Program-made: the position numbers and the translations under genes
Shown here: positions 1 through 30,719 of the stretch, piece after piece
How positions within the stretch are numbered: the stretch's first letter is position 1
Layout: each line of letters begins with the position of its first letter
Notes under the pieces: generated by a model
What the model was told of the DNA's origin: nothing
The model's database searches: none
Seen by the model: the letters and a program-made list of their open reading frames with translations, nothing else
Assembly (NCBI GenBank): GCA_023846275.1
Contig: JAIUJO010000082.1
Span: forward strand, 1,306,266-1,370,265
Direction of reading: 5' to 3'
DNA: 64,000 bases
Source: Vanilla planifolia
Taxonomy: Eukaryota; Streptophyta; Magnoliopsida; Asparagales; Orchidaceae

Positions 1-365
1 AGATAAAATATTCTTGATGTCCCAATACAAAGGAAGGAGTGATAGGAACTGAATATAGACTATTGCACACATAATTAAAAAATCATCCTAAATGGCACCA
101 CCTATGCTATAGTATTATAGCTATCCATTGGAAGAAAAAACCCTTCATAGACCTTACCCATGGGGTTTAACTTGTAATTAGTATTTTGATATTCACATGC
201 CTCATTTGATAGATATAATTCTTGGTAAATAATGTATAAGGTATTTTTAAGTGCAAGAATTTTGACATCAATTGTGGTTGGTGTCTATGAGAAGTAAATA
301 GGGAGATCTCCCATTCAAGTTTCATTAATAATGCTCATGTTTCTTCTCTTGTAAGTGCGCTCTAA

Positions 366-411
366 AGGCTAACCTTAGTCAAACTATGAGGCTAACCTTA
401 GTCAAACTATG
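366..411. repeat. 23-bp perfect tandem duplication
   Basis: The 23-base unit at 366-388 (beginning aggctaacc, ending aaactatg) is repeated without change at 389-411. It is a simple local duplication in non-coding sequence with no visible function. Confidence 0.9.
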
Positions 412-1468
412 TGATACATGTGTGCCCTCTACATTGTTGTCTTCCTTGGCCACTTTAACAATCTCACTAACACAATTCTTGCAACCACTCCATTAAGTAG
501 CCCCATTTGGTCTCAAAATCCTCTCCAATTCATTAGCAGTTTTACCAATTTTTTTCACTGATTGGAGGATTAGTTTCCTTATATATTTCTCATAGTAATT
601 CACCTTGCAATCTTGATGTTGTACCTCCATCCTCTGTAAAAAATATTGTTATCATACCTATCCCCCATTGATTGAGACACCTTGACAAAATTAGCTACAT
701 TCTTCCTTATACAAAATTGCATTTCACCAATAATACTTTCTAGTGCCTTAATAACAAGGAAAGTTCCAACATCTTGGATGATAAAGTTAAGGTTCTTTGG
801 TTTCAAGTATTCCCTAATTGAATGCAAAGCATCAATACCTTCCACCTATTGCTTGGAAAATTAAAAAAATGCCTTTTGGTTTTCTTCACTGCCTTACAAG
901 ATTTAGCTTCTGACCATATTCATAGCTAGTCAATGTGAATTTAGATGATTAGTAGTTATTGTTTGATTTTTGAACCTACCAAAAGCAAATAAAAAATATA
1001 GAGATTGTCAAGCTCTCCTCGAGCATACTGCCACCAAAGCTAAGAAAATCCAATCACCATGCACCACCATCCTTTCTCCCACTTTTGTAGCCAATGTCAT
1101 TGACTAACCAACCATATGTGACATTCTGTACATATGATTCTACTCATTGTACTTGTCTGGCACTTTCATATGTCTCCATCCACCATGTCTTTACATCTTC
1201 ATCTGTTAAAGTGAATAGTTAATTTGTTGCCATACTTTCCCTTAAAACTAAAGGAATGAAAGGAAAGACTTTGTGGATAGAATTAGTAAAAAGGCAAAGT
1301 TGAAGTTGTTTTGGAAGTGCTTTCTATAATCCCATACAAAAATCATACAAATGAGTATGATGAGTGGCCCGGACTACACCATTTTTTCCTTGGTGCTTTA
1401 TGTGAGATTGTTTGAAGGACTTCACACCCTAGATGAATGCAATAACATTATGGCAGAACTACTGTTTA

Positions 1469-1760
1469 CTATAGAGAAAGTAATTGATTCACTACATTAG
1501 TGGATCTAGTTGATTCTGATTCAATCACCACTACCTTAACATTAAGGTGCAGCATTCTCGATAATTTTGATGCTTCATGAATAGTGATAATTTCCATGGT
1601 AGAAGTTGATAATGGAACTAAAGTTTTTGTTGTAATAGTAATAGGTCTACCCATTTCATCCAACATAATAGAACTAATTTCAACATTCAAGTCATCATGC
1701 ATAGCAACATCACAATTGAGTTTAATCCTGGTTGTCAAAGGAGGAGACCAATAACAAGTA
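1469..1760 (-). pseudogene. RNase H-like (RVT_3) domain remnant
   Basis: Read on the minus strand, an open stretch of about 89 codons starts TTRIKLNCDVAMHD and is preceded in frame by CYWSPPL. This resembles the W.PPP..W.KLN.DGA opening of the RVT_3 RNase H-like family. Further on there is D.MGRPI, then MEIITIHEA at the position of the conserved catalytic Glu/EA helix, then VVVIESES at the position of the usual VESDS strand, where the catalytic Asp would be replaced by Glu. RVT_3 domains occur at the C-terminus of plant LINE reverse transcriptases and as stand-alone proteins. I infer a decayed LINE-type fragment. No reverse transcriptase was recognised upstream, so a stand-alone RNase H-like gene fragment is also possible. 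Confidence 0.45.
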
Positions 1761-2540
1761 TGAACAAAGCAATCAAGGTCACAAGCGCTCCCATTGATTT
1801 AGATTGGAGAGCTCTCCTAGATAGTATGAGCAATCCAAGTGTTCACTTGGAATGCTATTGAATTAAGTATCTTACCTACTTGTGCCTTCATATTCTTGTT
1901 ATGCCCAAAATTGGAATAAAGATAATATTGTAAATTTAACTTTATGAGAAGCTATAGCTAGCCACATAGTGATAGACATTCATTTAAGGAGCTCAAAAAT
2001 GGAAGTTAGAACTTTTCTATTAATCCTACCATGCATGAAGCAAACATTCAAAAAGTTGTTGGACCATAATTCTTTTGCAATATGGCACTATAGAAATAAA
2101 ATTGCACATCTTAACTAGAAGTACAACCAGAATGACAAAGCTTAGACATTTGAATTCTTCATGCAAAAAACCAAGAGCTAGTAGGAAATTTATTTAATGC
2201 TAACCTCAATAAGAAAATGTTAATATGGGGATACTTGTAATTTCCAAATGATGTCAACATCCTCAATGGATTAAGGCTTGTAGTCATGTTGATTTATAAA
2301 GTCTTTGACTGTAGCACGATATGCCCACACAATTTCAAGAAATGACATCCATTTATTTCTATTTAGCCCAACGGTAATGTTAAATATGAAATGCAAATCA
2401 AGTGTAGATAACTTTTGAACCTTTTTAGGATCCCACATGCCATTCTTCATAACCAACTCAAGAACAACTATTGGATGCTCCACCTCTATGTCAAGGTAGT
2501 TTTCCTAACCAATAATAAGATGGATGCAAGGTTAATTATC

Positions 2541-2899
2541 TAACAGAAATGAAACAGAATTACCAATAACACTCTACAAAATCATATTATTTGTAGTATA
2601 TGAGCCATAATATTAATTAACTTACATGTATGAGGTGAACCATTTAGCAAATAAAAAGTGTTATTTATCATGAAGTACTTAGACTTAAATGCCTAAATTG
2701 ATAAATAGTTGTCATACGAACTGACCCTCTTACAATGTTTTGGAATGAACATTGATTACCAAGTCGACAAAATTCAAACTCTGAGTCCACCCCACTTCTT
2801 AAGAAGTGTTACCATTTACCAGTAAGCATATTATGTTGTGTGTTGCTATCATTTGGACTACTCTATAATAAAGTCATTCAGAACTAGTTGTGTCATTTT
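2541..2899. other. AT-rich spacer before the satellite
   Basis: No coding, RNA or repeat feature is visible. Satellite similarity on the minus strand becomes recognisable at about 2900. Confidence 0.4.
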
Positions 2900-5049
2900 A
2901 ATACTAAGCAAAAATATATTAAAACTAAAATGATATAATTCAGAGTAATTTAATATAACCAAACCTAAATTACATAAGGTCACATGAGAGAAGCTTTAAA
3001 GTTACACAATATTGTAACCAAATCAAAGCAAAACTTTTATAGAAATAAAAAAAATTATATAAGAAATTCAATTTCCAAAATATTTTGAAGTTCATGTGTG
3101 GTATGTTAAATCATAAAATAAGGTATGAATCATAATGTATCATAAATAATGTCATTTTAACACTCTAAAATAAGAAATTTAATTACATAAAAATTAATAA
3201 GTAGATTGATTGAGCTCGTCAAGATGAGTCCAACAACCTTTGAATTACCTGTATGATATCTAATTTGGAATTATAATGAAGAATAAAATTAAATAATAAA
3301 AACTAATAACATATTATTATTTTAATTTTAATTAAATATGAATTGTAGTAGAAATGATGCAAACTGAAGCAATATAATTGAACAAAAAAAAGACAAAACA
3401 TCTCATGACAGAAGATTGAGAGTTCTATTGTAATGTATCCAAATTACATAAAAAAGTGAAGAAATGAGGTCAAGTCTATGAAAAATCGTATTCTAATATA
3501 CCAAAGATTACCAAGTGGAACAAACTTGGTTATCAAATCAAGTTTCAATCAAAATGTCTCTAAAACATGCTTAAACTCATTAAAATAAAGTATTTAGTAA
3601 TACAAAACTGGAGTTTACACAGAGCTCAAAGACATGAGACTTGCAACATTTATTTTATCTCGATCAAACCTTGTTGGAAATTTCTTTAAAATACTTAACT
3701 AAATAAGCATGAATAACAATTGATTATCTTTTTAACATTAAGTTAATATATACTAAAGATAAATTTGGATAAGTTCAAGTAATATAAATGGCACATCAGA
3801 GGGGATTAGTGCTACATAGTAAAATAGTGAAATTAATCAAACGATTTGGGGAAATAAGATATCTTACCTGAGAAAGCAAAACTTTAAGATACAAATAAGA
3901 ACTAATGTAACATCCTTGATAAGCATATAAAGGATGGATAAAAATATCTCAGAAAATATGTCAAAATCTAAGAAAATGAATTTTAAAAAATAATATGTTA
4001 TTAATATTTAATTAGTTACAAGTCTTATAAATCAGTGTAATGATGCCTTCTTTAACTTGATCATACCTCTTTTTTTAATTACTATGAATGACCAAGAAAA
4101 ATAAACATAAATATTAACAAATTAAATTTTTAATATTATATAGATATATATAAAAACTAAAATGAGTTTAATTTCAATTATGTAATATAACTAATTAATA
4201 GTAAAGTAATGGTCACACAAGAGAAGAATTAGAGCTTCATAGTAAAACAACAAAATAAAAGTTAAAAATGTAAAAAAATGAGAAAAATTACATGAGTAAG
4301 TTGTATTCTAAGATATCAATGAGATTGAGAGCAATATGCACAATTATCAATTCATATACAAATTTAAATATCTCGTAAAGCATGCCAAAACCCTAAAATA
4401 TAAAATTTTTCAAAATATAACAAAGAATATTTAATTGGATAGATCTCTTTTTGATGAGTGCATCGATCTTTCTTTTTCCTCAATATAATACTTTTTGGAA
4501 TTACTAGACTTAACAAAGTAAATAAGCATAAATAATAATATATTTAATTATTTTAATATTCACTAAATATATATTCAAGTTGAAATGAGATTAATTGAAG
4601 TAACATAAGATATGAAAATCAAATTTTATGTAATGGTCAAATAACAGGGGATTAGGAGTTTTATAGTAATATCGCAAAATCAAACAAAAATATTTGAAGA
4701 AATTGTATGAATTGTATATGAAAGTTATATTTTTAGATACTAATGAGATTAAATGTGACATCCTAAGTGAACAATTTTGGAACGAATCAAAAATACACCA
4801 TAAAGAATCCCAAAACCTAAAAAGTTAAAAAATATTAGAAAACATAAAAATGTACCTTTAATTAGAAAGTGCTCATTAAGATGTCTCTAATGATCATTTT
4901 TATATTAAATATTTATTATAATTTAAGCAAGATAAATATAAGAAAGATTCTATAACAAAATAAATGTAATGTTAAGGCTACATTAGATTAGATTTTGAGT
5001 TATAAAACTATAAAACAAAATCTAAGAAAAAGAAACATTACATAAATGT
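2900..5049 (-). repeat. ~410-bp satellite array, reverse orientation
   Basis: Diverged tandem copies of the window's main satellite lie here with the consensus on the minus strand. The complementary landmarks repeat at monomer spacing: 'gtaacatcc' or variants (3906, about 4755), 'cacaagaga/cacatgaga' (the reverse of tctcatgtgac), and 'agataaatt'-type blocks. The first readable copy is near 2940-3260, where 'aaggtcacatgagag' and 'gagctcgtcaagatgagtcc' appear. Copies are strongly diverged from each other, so the array is old. There are about five monomers. Confidence 0.75.
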
Positions 5050-5116
5050 GATAAATTGCACAAAACACTACATTCTTTTTAGTATCTTGGAATGGAAATT
5101 TTTTGTGCAATTTATC
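5050..5116. repeat. Inverted repeat at the satellite strand switch
   Basis: The arm gataaattgcacaaaa (5050-5065) is the exact reverse complement of ttttgtgcaatttatc (5101-5116), leaving a 35-base loop. The arm is part of the satellite's own conserved block (caatttatctcattt). To the left the satellite reads on the minus strand, to the right on the plus strand. It is therefore the head-to-head junction between the two array halves and could form a hairpin or cruciform. Confidence 0.85.
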
Positions 5117-21995
<16,879 letters not shown>

Positions 21996-24900
21996 GATCA
22001 TCAGGTATGAATAAAAATGTAGTATAATGTGTCCCCAAAAAAAAGAAAAAAAATTTAAAATATTAAAATAATTTTTTAATTAGATAGACCTTGTCGAGAT
22101 GAGAATAATTACATTTGTTTTGTCTTGATCAAACCTTGTTTACAATTACTAACAATTATAAAATTAAAAAGGAATAAATAGTAAGAAAAATAATTTTATC
22201 ATTAAATAAATATATAATATTACTAAACTAATAAAAAATAAAATAATATAATATATCGATATCATTGCTATGTAATTTTCTTATTACAGTAGATTTTTAT
22301 TTACACACTAATATAATTTCTATGGAAATATTGCATTCCAAAATGCTAAGTAGATCAAGCTAACATCCTCAGTACTCAAATTAGGTAAGAATTCAAAAAT
22401 CTCACAAAATATGTCAAAACTATAAAAAATAAAAATTTTTAATTATTTAAAAATAATTGTTTAATTGAATAAAGCTAATCCAGATGGGTATGGTGTTGCT
22501 TATTTCTTTTGCATTGGACATTGTTTGATATTATTTTGAATTACCGAAGTAAATGAGCATAAGGAGTAATAAATTATTATTTTAATAGGTAGATATATAT
22601 TAAAACAAAAATAAGATAAATTAAAGCAAAGAAATATATCCTTTTCAAAGGAATATAAATTGAATGAGAATTCGGCAACTTTTTAATTTTAAAAACTCAA
22701 AGCTAGAATTTCAAAAAAATGAGATACACTATATTAGAATGCTTATTACAAGAAACTAAAGAGATCAAGGGTAGCATCCTTGATCACGAAATGAAGTATA
22801 AATTATAATGTCTGACAAAGTGAGCTTAAAAATAAAATATTTAAATATAAAAGGGGTTATTTAACAAGATAGCTTGTTGAGATGAGTCTAATTACTTTTG
22901 TTTTGTCTTAGTTAGACAAAATTTCGAAATTAATTCAAATTTTCAAAATGATCACAAATCAAGCACGAGTTAAATAGTCCAATAAAGGGCATAAAAAATA
23001 GAAAATGAAGTATTGAAATATATAATAATATATAATTAATTAGATATAACTCATTGGGTTGTGTCAAATTATGCTAATTTTTTCAATTTGTACCCAATTT
23101 GGATTTACATTGAATTTCCAATATTAAGAAGAGAAAATAATAATAATAAATTATTATTTCAACATTATGTAAATAAAAAAGTAAACTAAAATAAGATCAA
23201 CAAATGCAATGTAACAGATAACCAGCTGAAAGCACAACAAAAAAAAAATAGTTAAACATATTAAAAATAAATATTTATTTTGGTAGGGATCATGAAGACG
23301 AGCCCAATGGTTTTGTTTCATGTCATTTGAACCATGTTTATAACTAATGCGAATTACTAGAGTTAATAAGCACAAAGAAAAATATTGCCAAACTGAGATA
23401 AAAAAAATAATGTTGTATAACTAAATCAAATGCATACAAAACCACCACATTAAGAGATTTAAATTTCGAAGTTATAATGATAAAATCAAAGAAACAATTT
23501 CGAAAAATTGAGATATATTGCACAAAAAAATTGCATTTCGATATAATTAAATTTTCGAGACAAGTCCAATTGTATTTATTTCATTTTGTTGAGACCTTGT
23601 TATGAATTACTATAAATTCTCAAATAAATGAACATAAATAATAGCAAATTATTTTTAAATATCAAGCAAAAAGGTATTACAATTGAAATTGGTCAAATTG
23701 TGGTAATATAATATAAACAAATCAAATGGTGTAAACATCACATAAGAGGGGAATTAGAGGTTCATAAGAATATAACCAAATCAACGCAAAACAATTTCAG
23801 AAATGAGAAAAATTTTCTAAGGAAGTGAGATTCCAAGATACTAAGTGGATCATGTATAGCATCCTCAATTGTCATAATGAATGGATATAAAAAGTCATAA
23901 AACTTAAAAAGACTATAGAAAATAAATATTTAATAATATAAACAAAAATATTCAATTTGTTAGAGCATACCAATATGAGTCCCACGACATTGTTTTTGTC
24001 TTTTTTGAACCTTATTTAGAATTATTATGAATTTAAAAAAGAAATAAGAACAAATAAAAAAAATTATTATTTTAAATATTCACTAAATAGATATTAAATA
24101 TAAAATTAAATAAATTAAACCAATTAAATATAACAAAATAAAAGTGAAAATTTTGAAATAATGAGAAATAATTTTTAAGAAAGTAGCTTTACAAGGCACT
24201 AAAGAGATCGATTGTAGTGTTCTCGACCATACAATTAAGAGAAAATCAAAATATACCATGGACATAAAATGTTTAAAATATAATACTATGTAATAAATTA
24301 CATAATTCCCAATGGGACATGTGAAATTTAGTTTGTTTCATCTCAATTGAACCTATTTCTAATTTCTATGAATTACTAAGATAAATAAAGAAAAATAATT
24401 AAAAATTTTTATTCTAATGTTAAATTAATATATAATAAAGATAAACCAAGATAAATTGAAGTAGTTTAATGAAACAAAATCAAAGAAAAATATAAAGGCC
24501 ACATCAATAGAGAATTAGTGTTTGACAAAAATATAACAACATCAAAGTGAAACTTTTTAAAAAAAATGAGATAAATTATATGAGATAGCTATATTCCCAC
24601 ATACAATAGATCGAGTGCAATATTCTTGAACTATAATTGAAGCATGGATCGAAAAGGTTGAAGAAGCATGTGAAGAGCTTAGAAATTGATAAAGCATTGT
24701 CATAATATTAAGTAAATGAAGATTAAAGCTAAAATTATATAAATTAAAGAAATATAATATAACTAAATCTAAGTGATGTGAATGTCACAAGATAGAAGAT
24801 TTAGACTTGCATAGTAATATAACCAAATCAAAGAACAGCCCTTTAAAATTAGTTATATGTGAAATTTTTATTACAAAATATTAAAGTATTGTAGAGTGAT

Positions 24901-26225
24901 ATCTTAAATCATTAAATAAGGTTTCAATAATAATTTTTCATAAACCATACAAAAACACTACAAAATAGAATATTTAGTAACATAAAATGGATTAATTAAA
25001 TTGATAGAGCTTATCTAGATGAGCGTAGTAATGTTTCTTTCATCTTTATAAGACCTCATTTAGAATTATAGCAAGAACCAAAGAAAATAATTAGAAATAA
25101 GAACAACTTATTATTTTGACAATTAATAAATTTGTATTGAAAAAAAATGATACCAATTCATGTAGTATAATAGAAAAAATCAAAGACATGTAAATGTCAC
25201 ATGGGTGAAGATTCAAAGTTACATAATAATACAATCAAATTAAAGTTAGAAAACTGAAAAAAATTACATAATCCATATGAAAATCTTATTCCAAGATGCT
25301 AGGAAGATCAATAGTAACTAACTTGATTTTCAAATCAAGCACAAATCAAAATTTGTCATAAAACATACTTAAACTAAAGAAAATAAAATATTTAACAATA
25401 CAAAATTGAAGTTTACATTGAGCTAATAGACATGAATCTAGTGATTTTCTTTTATCGCGGTCAGCCCTTGTTAAGAATTCCATCAAATTACTAACCTCAA
25501 CAATCACTAATAATAATAAAGTATTATTTTAGAATTAATTAATTATATATTAATGATAAAATAATATAAATTAAAATAATTTAAAATAACATTAAAATAC
25601 CTATAAATGACACATGATTGGATACTAGATGTACATAGTAATATAGTGAAATTAAACAAAAATGTTAAGAAAAATTAGACATATTGCATGATAAAACTAT
25701 ATTCTAAGATAAAAATGAGATCCAACATGACATGCTCAATAAGCACATAAGGTATGAATAAAAATATCTCCTAAAATATGTCAAAATTGTATAAAATTAA
25801 ATATTTGAAAAATTAAATAAAATAAATATTTAATTAGGCAAATGACATCATTGTAAAATGAAATAAGAGGAGATTATGAGTTTTGTTATAATATAAAAAA
25901 TAAAAACAAGAAATTTGATGAAATTATATTAATTGTAAGAGAAACTTAAATTCTAGGGTACTAATGACATCGAGTTGACATCCTAGGTCATCAATTTAGC
26001 AAAAAATAAAACTTTATCACAAAGTAGCTCAAAAACTCTAAAAATAAAATGTTAAAATAAGATAAATAGATGGAACATATTATAACAAAATAAGTGTTGT
26101 TAAGGCCAGGTGAGATGCAATTTAGAGTTACAAAGTAATTCAAATGAATCCATGTAAAAACCTTAAGAAAAAGAGATAAATTACAAAGAAAGCTGTATTT
26201 CAAAATAATATAGAAAACTTGGCAT
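21996..26225 (-). repeat. ~410-bp satellite array, reverse orientation
   Basis: Just after a forward block ending 'ggttaaatcacattg', the sequence turns into 'atcatcaggtatgaat', which is the complement of the monomer's 'attcatacctaatttgatgat' block. From here the satellite reads on the minus strand. Landmarks: 'catcctcagtactc' (about 22370), 'agcatccttgatc' (about 22780), 'agcatcctcaattg' (about 23860), 'ttctcgacc' (about 24220), 'caatattcttgaac' (about 24615) and 'gacatcctaggtcatc' (about 25977). There are about ten diverged monomers. No gene was seen; open frames such as 23154-23375 or 25991-26230 are repeat shadows. Confidence 0.8.
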
Positions 26226-26550
26226 TTCAATTCATATTTGATTTTATTTGGTTATATTAAAAGGAAACTCTAATTCTACTCTCACAAGGTCTTCGCAAAA
26301 CTAACATTTGCTTATGTTACATTGTTATAATTGATCTTATTTAATTATTAATACATATATACTTTATATAAAAAAATAACATTTTGTTATAATTTATGTT
26401 TTTTAATTTTTTAATTTGTAGTGATTCTAAACAGGTGCGATTAAGTCAAAACAAATATCATTGGACTCATCGCCATTAACTCTATCCGATTAGATATTAT
26501 TATTTTTGTAGTTTTTGATATATTTTATGTGATATTTCAATTCATATTGT
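26226..26550 (+). repeat. Partial satellite copy, forward again
   Basis: Orientation flips back to plus at about 26220-26235. 'tttatttggttatatt', 'ctaattctactctcacaag', 'attgatcttattt' and 'cattggactcatcgccat' follow in consensus order for less than one monomer. The satellite then ends. Confidence 0.7.
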
Positions 26551-28789
26551 ATGTGCACATTTTCGTATATATATTAGTAATATTTTTTAATATATTTTAT
26601 TATAAATTTCTTGAATAAATAAATTTTAAAATATAAAAAAATTTATAATTTGTGATCTAACATAATATTATTTTATTTTTTTCTTTAAAATTATATTTAT
26701 TATGATGGAAAATACTTATATATTATAGTTTAGTATGATATTAATCATTTTTTTATATTACTTGGTACATGACTTTATTAATTACGTGATTTACATTATT
26801 TTGTTCATGTATTTGTTACATGGAATCATAAAAAAAGTAAACAAAAGCAATATAAAATACAAACACTTAAAATATAAATAATGTATATTGGTTTTGATAA
26901 TAATAAAAAAGCTGACATATATATATATAGCTGAAAATAAAAATAAAAAAATATCTTTTTTAAGATATTATCCTCAATATTATGACTAGGAGATTTTATG
27001 GTAATGATTTTCAAATTAGACATTTTTTAGTATGTGTTATGATATTGATGACACTAAACCCAATAGTTGTTATGATAAAATATTGATCTTCAGAATAAAT
27101 ATATGCCTAGTGTATGTGTTATGACGTCCTTATTTATAATGGATGATACTAAGATGACCAAATTTTATCATAAGATATAGCTACCACACTTACCATAGGG
27201 AACTAAACCTAAGAAGTTATCATAGAGTATCAATATTTGGATTAGACATTTACCTGGCATTATTAAGATAGATTAGATAGATTATTAGAGGCTATATATT
27301 GATATAATTATTGGATCTAATGAGAATAATGATTTAAAGAATACTAAACTTGATGATTATATAAAATATTAAAAATTAGAAAGAATAGAAAAATTAGTAT
27401 TTATATTTTATGTAGTTTACTTATAGTATGCATGATAGTATGATGCCAAACTTACACAAGTGGTTTATTATCATTTTTATGATATGGATTTTATTTTATT
27501 CAATGTATTTGTTTATTTTAGCATTTTTTTATGTTTAGTTGTCTTATTGGATTTATCTTCTGAAATAATTAAATATCATTTGTGCTTACATCACAGATCA
27601 TGCATCCTTCAATTGAGATTTGGAGATTTGACACCAAGAGAGAAGACCACACTCTTAAGAATTTAGAGTGAGCAGTACTTAGTATAGGTAGGGTAATTGA
27701 AAGTGAAATAAAACATCAATTTGAACTTTATAGTTGTACAAGTTATATCTATATTATATTATGATGATAATTTATTTGTATGATTTTATTTTAAGGATTT
27801 TGTGATATCGTCATGTCTATACATAGAATTTACTTTCCTCAATATTTTATTTGCATATAACTCTTGATTTTTTATTTAATTAAGTGATTAGGTTGGTACC
27901 TGACATTAAGACAATACCAACTCTACTTTATTGAGGATTCCTCTATAACTTTGATGAGAAATCCAACCTATTATAGGCATACGAGTATAATCTACACATT
28001 TTTTTATGAGACTTTTCCTTATAAGAAGTAAATCTTATCAACTCTAATTACCTAACTATTATTTTTATTTTGTTAGCTCAAACCCTTGAATTTTTCTGAA
28101 GGAGTTCAAGATTATTAATTCTTTACAAGTCATTTCAAGACATATAAATGCAAGTTTTTTCACTTTTTTAAAAGATGTAACTTCCAAATGATTATAAAAG
28201 TAGCCTCCAATATCAAATTTCTCTCTTAAGTAATACAAGGGCATATTTTCTATCTTCTTTGCTAGTTGCATTAAACCTAAGTAGTTCTTTGAATGACTCA
28301 TTAATCTAAGATAACATTAATTTGGGCCCCTTCAAGCCTTTCTCTAACTCTTCAATGACGCTAGTAAGGAAGCGAATCAAGAAAATTCTTGCATTACACA
28401 AGTGAGAAATTTTAACATGGATTCTCTATTGTCCTCATAAGAAATCTTTAGAAGAATTTTGTGGCTCATTAATGAGAAAGAATTCTCCTTCACACTTATT
28501 GGGAAGCCAAAAGGAAAAGCATATTTTCCTTAAAAGTGTCTCATCCAATGGAAAAAAGGACTAAGACTTGATAAGAACTTTCCTCAAAAAGATTATCCAA
28601 GTGACCACCAACCCCAAAGTTACCAAGCTCAACACATTGACACCTCTAAATGCACCATCTAAATAATTACTGGCAGAATAAAGGGAAAGGGCAAATGCCT
28701 AAAGTTGAGGTATGTGTTAATGCACAACCGAGGCAAAATAAAGTTATGTAAATTCCAGGGTGAAAAGGAAATTGTTGGTAATTTGCCAT
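26551..28789. other. AT-rich non-satellite spacer, no gene recognised
   Basis: This lacks the satellite blocks. The segment 27030-27400 has variants of 'gatgatactaagatg' and 'tatgttatgat'-like words, but no clear periodicity. The minus-strand open stretch 28065-28301 (start MSHSKNYLGLMQLAKK) is protein-like but matches nothing I recognise. 28300-28790 is less AT-rich (for example 'gaccaccaaccccaaagttacc') and may be transposon debris. Confidence 0.35.
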
Positions 28790-30645
28790 AATTTGCTTTA
28801 TTATATATTTACTTAATATTAGTAAAATACTTCATTATTATTTGTGATTATTTATGTTGATAATTTGTTATAATTTGAAACAAGGGGATTGGGATGAAAC
28901 AAATGTGGTTGTACTCATCTCCATGAGCTTTATCTTTTTGAATATTATTTTTTATAATTTTAAATATTATTTTCTAAGTGTTTGGCATGCTCTCAAAGAT
29001 ATTTTGATTCATACCTAATTTGATGATTTAGGATGTTACACTCATTTATCCTAGTGCCTTGGAATGCAACTTTCATATATAATTTATCTTATTTCATTTA
29101 ATTTTTTAATTGGTTTGGATATATTACTATTTAAATCCTTATTGCCTTTCATGTGATTTTCGAATTGCTTTAATCTAGTTATATTACATTGACTGAATTC
29201 ATCTCACTTATGCTTCAATAAATATTTACTTAATTTTTAAATAATAATATTTTTGTATACATTTAAATATTAATAAAAGTAAAAGGCTATTTCAATATTA
29301 AAACATATGTAAATGATATCATGCTACGTTAATGCTCATATCATTATGTCAATACATAATGTTAGATTACATTTTAGTAAAGCAACTCTCTTATATCATA
29401 ATTAATTAGTTAACGTATCTAATTGTTTTGAGATAATGCTTTCTTGGACACTCCTTTTCCTTTATCTTCTCTTCACATTTTTTACACAATTCATATTATA
29501 TTTCTTCATCATTGCCACTTTTTATGAAAAAGCACTTACAAAAACTATTTCAAATAAGCTTTAAACAAGATTATATACTTTAACATTTTTAGCTTCATAT
29601 TATATGATATGATCTTTATATCAAATCATATGATACATGGCATATATAGGCCAAATTATCGATTATATGGGAAATCTCTATTAGACCTTCCTCAAAACCC
29701 ATCATATTATCTGATCAGCTCATCATACTTGTATGATGCTAAAAATCACTTGTTAAAGAAAGAATTAAATAAGGCAATTGTTATTGTGTCTTTCCTAAAT
29801 CAATTGCATTTGTTTAATTAATTTAGAACACTAAAACAATGATCAACTAACTGAGCCATTTACAAAAAGCCAATGCCCAATCACTGGCTATGTTTCGTAG
29901 ATATCAAATGATTTGGTTGATTGCTTGGTTGAATCATAACAACTAAGAACAAAAAAACTCAACCATAGATCCACCAAAATCACACAATATCCACTTCCAA
30001 AACATCCCAAATAGCAAATATATGATTTATGAAGATGAGTTCAATTATGAACTTACCTTAAGATGTGATTCTAGAAAGTGAGGTCAAAACTTTTTTTCTT
30101 CATTTTGCTTTTTCTCTTTTTCTCTATGTTTTATTTGAATTCCTACAACATCTCAAGCCAAATCTCCTTCAACACTCTCCCTAAGCTCTTTCTCTTCATG
30201 CTTCATTTATGCACTACTAAACTATGCCAAAATGCTCAAGACAATAGAGAGAATTCTACTATTTAATAAGAGGATTATTTTATTATTTAATCTAAATTTC
30301 TTATCTTTTTATATATTTTAAATGTTAAATATTTATAAAAATTTTAAATATTTTTTGAAAAATATAAACCGCTTACATATAGATTTCTCAAATTGAGACC
30401 TTCATGATAATATACTCAAATTTTGTATTCTATCATTACTATCTTGGCAGGCTTTTTAAAAGGCTTATTCCTCAATAAATTCTCAAGTTTCAAATATGAC
30501 ATACACAAATTAAATAATTTAAACTTATTTAGAAGCGATTTTTAAGTAAATAAAAAATACTATTACATATGCTCTTTGTTATCAAAGAGACAGATTATAT
30601 AAGCTTTGGCCATAACTCTTAATTAGTTGTAGAGAAGAAAAGAAA
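28790..30645 (+). repeat. 1.85-kb direct repeat, copy A (possible 5' LTR)
   Basis: This segment is repeated at 33745-35583 in the same orientation, offset by about 4.95 kb. Shared stretches include 'ttcattattatttgtgatt', 'gatgaaacaaatgtggttg', 'actccttttcctttatc', 'catctgatcagctcatc'-like and 'agttgtagagaagaaaaga'. The first ~450 bases are a satellite monomer with private variants shared by both copies; the remaining ~1.4 kb is not satellite. It lies just upstream of a gypsy gag, so a long terminal repeat is one reading, with a TATA-like 'attatataag' near 30595. Against that, no clear TG...CA ends are seen, and the nearest primer-binding-like word ('tggcatcagga', 30679-30689) is about 34 bases past the end. 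A segmental duplication is the alternative. Confidence 0.75.
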
Positions 30646-30719
30646 CTTCGTGAAACTTCTTGAAAAAAAGTATTTCAATGGCATCAGGAATATGTAGGAG
30701 TTAGAGAGTTTCTCATAGA

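Larger units (their letters stand above)
1..2540. other. Decayed region with minus-strand coding-like islands
   Basis: No intact gene is visible. Several short minus-strand open stretches (600-845, 1469-1738, 2271-2483) have protein-like composition and are separated by stops, suggesting old coding or transposon sequence read on the minus strand. Only the 1469-1760 island resembles a family I can name and it is listed separately. The 2271-2483 island (starting MEHPIVVLELV) and the 600-845 island are not recognised. The base composition is slightly less AT-extreme than the satellite that follows. Confidence 0.4.

Noticed and set aside
480..530. Minus-strand phrase NELERILRPNG as a methyltransferase fragment
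   Set aside because: It resembles the (M)ERILRPNG motif of plant PMT-type methyltransferases, but nothing around it continues the family, so it is likely coincidence.
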